A DNA stretch of 64,000 nt. It comes from Parus major. Lineage: Eukaryota; Chordata; Aves; Passeriformes; Paridae. This document shows positions 56,027 through 64,000 of the stretch, one piece after another. Position 1 is the stretch's first letter. Each line of letters opens with the position of its first letter. The stretch lies in NCBI RefSeq assembly GCF_001522545.3, contig NC_031773.1, positions 44,932,786 to 44,996,785 of the forward strand, in the 5' to 3' direction. Under the pieces are notes generated by a model. That model did not search any database, was not told where the DNA came from, and saw only the letters and a program-made list of their open reading frames with translations. The position numbers and the translations under genes were made by a program.

Positions 56027-59000
56027 GTAAGTGATTATTTGTTTTTTACATGTCTAAGCCTAGTTTGATTGTCAATTTTCGTGGTCAGTATAAACAGCTG
56101 TTTCTGCTGCCAGAGTACTTTGATTTCTCCTAAATAGGGATCAGACCACAGAAACATCATGAAAGGGTTTATGGTTATACAAAGTAATCCTTAATCTAAC
56201 AATTTCCCTCATGGCTTGAAAGTATCAGAAACAAAGATGTTCTCAGCAGCAGTATTACCATTAGTGCATGTTTTCTTTAAAACCGGTGGGCCAGCTGTTT
56301 GATGAAGGTGCATCCATGTTAGCACATGGAGACATTTGAGGACAGACTCTTGTGCCTCTCATAAAACTTGATGTGATGGAGGATACCCTTATATGTCTGT
56401 CATGATCAAAATGCTACTAGCACCTGGCTAATCATGAAAGAGGGTGTACAAGGAGCATCCAGTTACATCCATGGGAATGCACTTGTGCTCCCACCCTGTT
56501 AAAAGGTGGGACATCTTCTGACATCTACCAGAAGCTACCAGAGGCAACAGCAGCATGCTGATCACTGGTGGTGTTCTTTCCTACTGTGGTTTGGAGGTCT
56601 CAGGGTCTGATGGAAAGATGACAGCTGGTGGAGAGTTGTGGTGTTAGGACAAATCACTTGACCCACAGTCTGGTTGCATTTGTCTCTGAGAGTTCTTTAT
56701 GACAGTGATGATAGGAAGTGGGTCATGAGCTCAGTGACATTCTCTGGCTGTCAATGTCTCATCTATATGCTTCCTAACTGAAGCTCTGTAAAAGGATTTT
56801 AATTCCTGCCACCTATGTTGTGTTGCTAAGTGGAAGGAATGAGAAGGTCCTGCCTAGGTGCCAGGAAAAAGAATGAATGGTGTATATACGGAGAGTGAGG
56901 TATTAGTAGATCCAGTATTGAAAGGCATAATGCTGGAAAAGTCTAAATACCTAAAGCTGATATGAACACCTAGTCCTGACCAAGTTCTCAAAATTGTAAT
57001 AATTTCTGGCAACAGGGGATGAATATAATCTGTACTAAAAGTGATAGTCAAATATGTATATTACTGTGGTTTGTATTACTGCTCTTTTAATTTTAAGTTT
57101 TCCAGTACATTAATGTAATTCAGTGTAACTGATGAAGAAATTCCTGCATGTTGCCAAAAAATAATGGGCCTGAAATTCTGTGGTGGTGCTGAAATCAAAT
57201 CAAAACCCATTTCCCCCTTCCCAGAACTTTCTGATCTAATGGTTCATCCTCTGAACGTGACTGGATGCTCTTGGCAGCTGGAAATCCCAGGCTCCAGCAC
57301 TTCAAGCAGCATTCCTAATATCTGCTTTGATGGTGATACTTGCTAAGCAGGAGCATTAGGACAAATGCTGAGCAGCATCAGGAAGGTTAAATGCTGTGAC
57401 TTTCATTTATCTTTCATTTATCTTTTTTCTTCTTCCAGTTAGGAGCTGTGTAAATATGCACCTCCTTCTTCAATGCAGTGTTGGTTGTATGAACTCTGTC
57501 ACTATATTCTATGGGCTTAATTTGCATCTTGGTTTACATTACCATCTGTTTTACTGATACAAATACTGTACTGCTGTGAGGCACTTAATATTTTTCCCAC
57601 ATTATGAGTGACAGTTCTGGTTTTCATTTGAAGTGGTTTTGGGACAGTGAGGAGGCACTTGACACCTAGAGGTGATGCTGTGGAGAAGGGAAGAAATGTT
57701 AATTTAAAATAAAATTGTAATAGTATAATAAAACAGTAATAAAACTTGATAAGGAAAAAACTGTTAGCATTGCATAGCAATTTCCCAGTTCTAAAGTATG
57801 GATGCATATAGCCAAAGATGCCATTAGGATATTATATTAGCAAGCCAAATACAAATGCCTTAATTTTCACCCTAATTTAAGAAGCTAGAAGGTCTTTGAA
57901 GAGTTCGCACTGAGATGTTTATGAAAATGTCATTCTGGAAAGCAGTGTGGCAGCATGTCAGGTTGACACTGAAGTAATGTCCACTTTCAGCAGGGCAGGG
58001 TTAAAATTATGACTTTTAGCACAAGAAAGTACATTCTTCATCCTGATAATTAATATGCTGATTTCTGTATCCAATGAAGCAATTTATAATCTGTGGGATT
58101 TTTTTAAATCTAATTTTTAAATCCAATCTGCAGCAGAGCAGAGGATGCTGCATACAACCAAGGTGTTTCACCATTATTGCTCAGGGGTAGAGTGATATTG
58201 TGGCAGCAGCTACTCCCTAGGGCTGATGTCACATCTGCAACTCCAGTTAAACCCTATCCCTGGGATTCATTATACACTTCTACTGTCAAGATTCCTCAAG
58301 TTTTCTAAACTATATCAGTTTTCATCTCTTGCCATGATTGAAAAGCTTGTTTGCAGCATACAGCAGGTCTGTGGAAGCTCAGGTCACAGTGTCAGTTGAA
58401 ATGGGGGAGCTCTTGAAACGACAGACAATAAGTTAGATTAATGGGGTAGGGTAAATCTTAAAGTTCTATCCAGACTCATTTATGTACAAGACTACTTGGT
58501 CAGATCATTTACAGGAACTTGAAATGCAGAAGAATACCATGCCACGGGCTTACTGTGCTGCTTCTCCTCTGTGCCTTTACAATTAAACTGTCTATAAAAT
58601 TTTGGTAGCAAGTTCTTTAAAAGACATACTATGCTAAACCACCAGTATATAATGCATGCAACACACATTATAGATCAAAAGAATTCTTTTCTTAGTTAAA
58701 AAAATGATGGAAAAATTCTGTCTGCTTCCATTTGAACAGGACATATTTGGGACCTTGTAATAAACTGTGCATGGTGATGTCTGAGCTGGATTTCAATGTT
58801 CAAAAGATAGTGATGCAAAAAATAAGGTATCCACGCAAAAACCTCTGTGTATTCTGATACAAAGTATGAAAGAGATAAGTCTGCAGCTGGTTTTAGTGGG
58901 TGCTTTGCCCCCTACTAGGAACATTAGTCTCAATACAGTGCTTTTGTTGCTTTGTAGCATTTTGCAATGCTAGATAACTTACAGAGTAGTGTCAAAATTT

Positions 59001-62000
59001 TTTCCTTGGATGCAGGAGTATAAGAGACACCAAAATTAATCAATTTCATGGACTGTGGATGGGAATTCCTAAATTTCTAGTATTAACTGTGATTTGAAAT
59101 AATGGCTTTTTGAAAGGATTGCTCTGGTCAATAAAAGCCAGGCTTCTGCTTGAAATGAGAAAAAAACACAAGTTGTTCTATGCTCATTTTCTAACCTGGA
59201 AACTTTGTGAGGGACTACCATAGAAGAAGGCCATTGTGGTAAATATTTCATAACTGCATACTGGTTTTGAGGTGAGTCATGAAGAGTTCCTGTTGGTTAA
59301 CTTATGATCATTATTCAATGCTTAATTACATTGAACAGTGTATTCCAGGGAATCCAGAAGATTTGCTAGACAGCACCAGCTGGATTGAGATGGAAAGATT
59401 TGCACAGGGTAGAAATGAGTCAGGAGCTGAATAGTACCTGTCAAATTTGTGTCAGCTGCAAATTTTAAAGAAATACTAAATACCATAATTCATTAAAATA
59501 CTGGATATAAAAAGAAATCTGTGCCTTTTTGAAATGTATTCCAGTTCTTCCAGTAATCTGACTAATTTCATTCAACTGCTTCTGACCTGAAATTAGTGCT
59601 CCTTCATTTAGACTGTATTTCTCTTGTTTGTTCATTAGAGGGACCTGTCCCCTTGTACGCTAGATCAGCTGTTTTGAAAGCAATTATATTGATTTGCCAT
59701 GAATTGCTCCTGACAAATATGTCAACTCTTTGTTATCATCTTGTTTTCTTCAAGGTAGTTAAAGGCAGCTTGATTTATTGCTTACTCACCAATTTGTCAC
59801 TATCTCTTTTCAAATATTGATGTTTTTCTGACTGGGCTGTAATTACCTGAACTACTTTATTTGCCCTTCTTTACTCTTATGGGACCTTAATCTATCCTTA
59901 CTTCAATGGAATAATCTCAAAAATGCATTTAGGCTGCCAAATCCCAGCAGAGCAACTGGAAGGTAAAGTTGGCAACTGCATTATTTTCCTTGGTCTGTGC
60001 CTGATCCCTGGTGTGTGAATGTCCAGAACAGAGCTATTTCAGGGGAGCTTGTACTTCACAGCAGAGACAGGGAAAATGCAGAGACTCAAGATGGACCCTC
60101 TTCAGGGATGCATTTGGGCCTGTCTTACAGTTAGACAGAAACACACACTTTGGAAAAAAATAATATTATGAACGTAGTACACAACTTTTGCAACCATAAG
60201 TAAACCTGAAAGAGTGTCCCAGGTTTAGTCCTCAAATCTATTGGAAGTCTGGCTGCAGCTCATGTCCCCTCTTTCATTTACATAAATTCCTGTGACCATT
60301 TCATTTTTCATGTGCAATTGTGGCATGAAATCTTTGTCTTTTGTTGCCACACTGCAAGACATTGCACCTGTTGTGAATGCTGTATTTGACATAGACAAAA
60401 ATAAAATTATTTTTATATGTATTTCTTGACTTGTACGTAAGTGCATACTTATATGTATTCCTTGATTCTGCAGCTCTTTTATCTTGTGCAGCTTTTAAGT
60501 TTTTAATTGTGCCATGATAGTAAAAACCTATATAAAGAAATAATTAATGACATTGCCTACTTTGTAGTGTGGTATAGGATTCCAGTTAAATCTATTTGGT
60601 AAGTTAGTCGTGAAAGAAGTAGATCCAATGTTAACTAGATTCTGTAAAAGGAATAATATTGACCTGCATAGTGGAATTTATTTGTTCCCCTGAAGAAAAA
60701 TGATACTTAGAAGAATTACAATGTGAGTAAGGAGATGATTGAGGGGGACACGACAACAGTCTTGGGAGGGGAGTGCTAAACAGGAGGAAGATGAATGATG
60801 GAGTTTTCCCAGTACTGGTTTGGAAACACGGTTAATATTTTTATGGGTGACTTCTGCCTGGAAAGAAGGAGTGCATTGATGAGATGTGCAGATGAGTCTA
60901 AGGTGGAAGACATCATCACTACAAAGGATATTTGGAATATCAGGTAGGAAGAAATGGCTTTTGGGAACAGAATAAAGGAAAAGTGATGGAATACAATGGT
61001 GCAGGTTTTGCTACTGTGCATAGAAGGATTTTTTCTTTTTCTCCAATAAGCTGTGAGTCTTCAGCTAGAAATAATAGAGGAAGATAAATTCAGCTACTAC
61101 TTGGGATGTTTCAGGTGAAGTATTTGCTACAGAGGGAGAGACAGTTTAGGTAAAAATCTTCTTACTGCTTCTTTTCAAAGGGAGTAGAGATTTATTGGAG
61201 CTTAAGCAGAGGAAAAACTAGCAGAACAATATGGGAGAAGAGAGTAAAAAAAAATTTACTATGTTTAGACTATCAAAACAAAAGCCATTTAAAGAAAGAA
61301 AAACCAACACAGTAGGTTTCTGTTTCTGTTTGCTTAATAATCTAATGTTTGTAAAGTTTGGGGAAATAGCCGAGTCTGAAGAACAGGCATGTGATCCATC
61401 CATTTATCCTGACCAGCAGCCTTCAGAGTCTGAGGAAAATGCTAAGTGACCCTCATTTTAACTCTTCCCGTTTGTGTTCCAGTTGCAAGTCTGAATATGG
61501 AGGGGTCATAAACTGACCATCCCCTGGGGATTCTGTACAAAATTGAAAGCCACAAGATGGTGCTGACACTCCTTACTGTGGCTGAAGGCTTTGTGAGAGA
61601 TTTAGCAGACTATGCAGTGGCCTGGGTGCAACCAGACCAAATTTCCATGGAATTTGGTGGTATTAACCTGCAAAAAGTAATAAAGTCGGTGGATCGCTTC
61701 AGGCTGCAGTTTGTGGTTAAGTATTGATTATTGGTAAAAAGTCCTAATGCATTCTTACCTTGAAGGGAAAGAGGGATTGAAGGGAATTAGAAAGGTGATG
61801 GTTATTTCTGAGGCTGTAACCCATTTTTGCTTGGCTTTCAGTTGCAGAGGAATTGATGAAATGATGAAATGGAGAAGTAGAAAGAAAACACAGCTTTGTT
61901 ATCTCTGATTAGAATCCTCACTAAAATTCCCATGCTTTTTAAACGCCAGGGACAAAATCTGCTGTGCCCACAGTGTTGCTGACTGCTTGTGCTTCTCTGC

Positions 62001-64000
62001 CTGCTTTCTTTTTGTGCTTGCATCAAGGGAGGAACTGTTTTGGGAGATTGGTTTGGTATTCTCTGTACAGCATCCTAAAAGGAGTGAAAGAGAGACAGGT
62101 TTCTGCAGTATATGACTGTCTAATAGAGAGCTCCTGGTGGGGTTTATAAAGAGGAAAAGCACTGTTAGCAAAAATATTCCTTGGGAATTCTGTAGTCAGC
62201 TGAACCTGAGAAACAATGAAGTCCAGCTGACAACTGCATAAACTTATCTCACTACCCTCTTGTTCTGTCTGCCAGCAAAAGCATCATGTCTCTGTTCATT
62301 AATTGTGGCCATGAAGAGGGGAGGCTTATCATTCTCAATTCTTTCATTCAGCCACCAGCAGAATCTTCCACTGTTATGAAAGGCTATGGTTCACTACTTT
62401 TCTCAAAAATGAGGGGAGTGCACTTTGTACAGAATGTCTTTTTTCCAGTGCTGTCATCTTTTGCTCCTGAAGTGCAGTATATGCATTTTTACTCTTCAAA
62501 AAGGGACCTAAATGTGTTTAAGTTTAAACCTGAAACGGGTGAAATGCATACTGCATTCAATAAGTATGATAAATTAGGATCTTACAAAGAATGTCCTTGC
62601 TGACTCTTGGGACAGCATGTGCCATTGAATCTGTATTTCCAAATATCTAAATGCATGTACTTAATCAGTTTCAAGACTATGGCTACAAGTAGAATTGCTT
62701 TTGTGATTCAAAGAAGTGTAATATTATTTACTCAAAACCCCGGCTGACATTAATTGCACAGATCATTCTAAAACACTCATGTTTAAAAGGGAGGAAATAA
62801 AAACTGTGAAACTTCTGAACATTTTTGTACCTTTCTGACCTTATTGTAGGATCAAGTCTAGAAGCTGCTGAATTTCCTGATTCTGATCCAGCAAAGCAAT
62901 GTGGTTGGCTATTTAATGAACTTGAGAGTTGTGCCACGGAGATCAATTTATCTGCTTCTCTAATTATTCTTACCACTTATGAATGAGAAACGAAAATCTG
63001 CTAAATACAATGAGCTGGTAGTTCCTGTAAAAATGTACTTGGCAATGCCAGCCAGTACTGATCATGCTGTTGGTTCAAGGCATGTAAGACTGGCAATGTC
63101 AGGACATGTCTCCTGTACTGTTGTATCAGTGTGCTTCAAACTTGTCCTCTGAGAGCATCCCTAGAGCTGGGAATGCATTTACTCTCCTGCATTCTCTTGG
63201 TGCTAATTTTGAAATAACTGCAAGGCCTGGCCATCCTGTTTATTTACAGTATGGATATTTTCCCTTTTTGCTTTTCTGAGGCTGGCACATCATTGCACAA
63301 GTTTAAGCAGGAATCTGATGTTATCCTTGTTTGCTTACTGCAGGTGTTTTGTGTGAGCTTAAACTCAGGAGGGACTGTAACACACAATCTCCTCTTCACA
63401 TCACCACTTAGATAACACAGACTTAGATTTATAAGATTTAATTCTTTTTGATTGCCTTATTTTTTTTTTTTAAATATATTTCTGCACTGTCCATTGAGAA
63501 CAGTTGGGGCAATGAGAATTATTTTGAACATCAGATTTCATGGAGACTCTTTTTCTCTGAGCAATATTTTGGTTCTGTCAATTAATGAAGAAAATGTCAA
63601 TTAATGAAGAAAAGGATGGATTTTGAATGGATTTTGAATAAGTAATTGAAGAACTGCTTTTTACCTAAGGATAAATGTCTTTGTACCACTCTTCCAATTG
63701 CAGCTTTCTAGTGCTGGAGGATCTTCAAGGCTTAGTGCAAGAAGGGAATGTTTAATTAGTTCTTTAAATCAAAGAAGGGTTTACTGATGCTGTGTGAAAC
63801 AGCATTCTGTTTCATTCTCTTGTCAATGACATGCCTTTCTCTGTGAACAGTGTACTTATCTTGCATATTTTATAACCAGAACACTACTAAAAGATAAGCA
63901 TAACATTATTATTTAGTATCTGCTTGTTAACTTTACAGAATCAAAATAGGACCTTTCCAGCTTTACTTCCAGAGAAATTAAGGGTCTAAGTTTTATTTTG
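56027..64000. other. Intergenic or ANO4 5' intron, no gene seen
   Basis: AT-rich. Small frames (61231-61449, 61557-61730, 62286-62603) are unassigned and lack splice context. A tandem duplication lies at 63576-63638 and a doubled 'tttcatttatc' near 57403-57425. Confidence 0.65.

Noticed and set aside
61231..61449. Frame with KPFKERKTN thought to be an LC3-like pseudogene
   Set aside because: Only a few residues match and the rest of the LC3 fold is absent.
61557..61730. 57-residue frame starting MVLTLLTVAEGF
   Set aside because: No splice context, no recognised family and short enough to be chance.
62286..62603. 105-residue plus-strand frame
   Set aside because: No family resemblance, no codon or splice evidence; listed only as an unassigned chance frame.

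Overview
The window is vertebrate nuclear DNA, most likely from a bird. The genes are split by GT-AG introns. The interspersed repeats include CR1 LINE 3' ends and a solo LTR that resembles, from memory, a widespread avian ERVL-type LTR family. Both recognisable proteins are close to their human orthologues. Three runs of N mark assembly gaps at 8779-8848, 23522-23712 and 46727-47531.

Layout: positions 1-22.9 kb hold the 3' part of NR1H4 (FXR, the bile-acid nuclear receptor), plus strand, eight coding exons from 592 to the stop codon at 22502-22504. The first coding exon or exons and the promoters lie upstream. Positions 23.2-24.3 kb are a GC-rich CpG island with a minisatellite, a pentamer microsatellite and a cell-cycle type promoter signature (CCAAT, E2F-like, CHR). 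This is the expected promoter of the next gene. Positions 28.97-37.99 kb hold the complete coding part of GAS2L3, plus strand, eight coding exons and 711 codons, encoding an actin/microtubule cross-linker used in cytokinesis. Its 3' UTR probably runs to about 40.7-41.1 kb and contains the solo LTR. Positions 41.1-64 kb hold no gene I can support. The order NR1H4-GAS2L3 matches human chromosome 12, where ANO4 follows, so this stretch is probably intergenic or the 5' flank/first introns of ANO4, but I found no ANO4 coding exon.

The two genes are not functionally linked. NR1H4 is a metabolic transcription factor and GAS2L3 a mitotic cytoskeletal protein; they are simply adjacent, with under 1 kb between the NR1H4 poly(A) signal and the GAS2L3 promoter. 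I did not find a novel multi-gene system. The points most worth checking are a Tyr-to-Phe change at a bile-acid contact of FXR, a conserved 12-nt alternative donor, a tandem acceptor that would create a stop, a start-stop uORF ahead of GAS2L3, and the repeat-rich GAS2L3 promoter.
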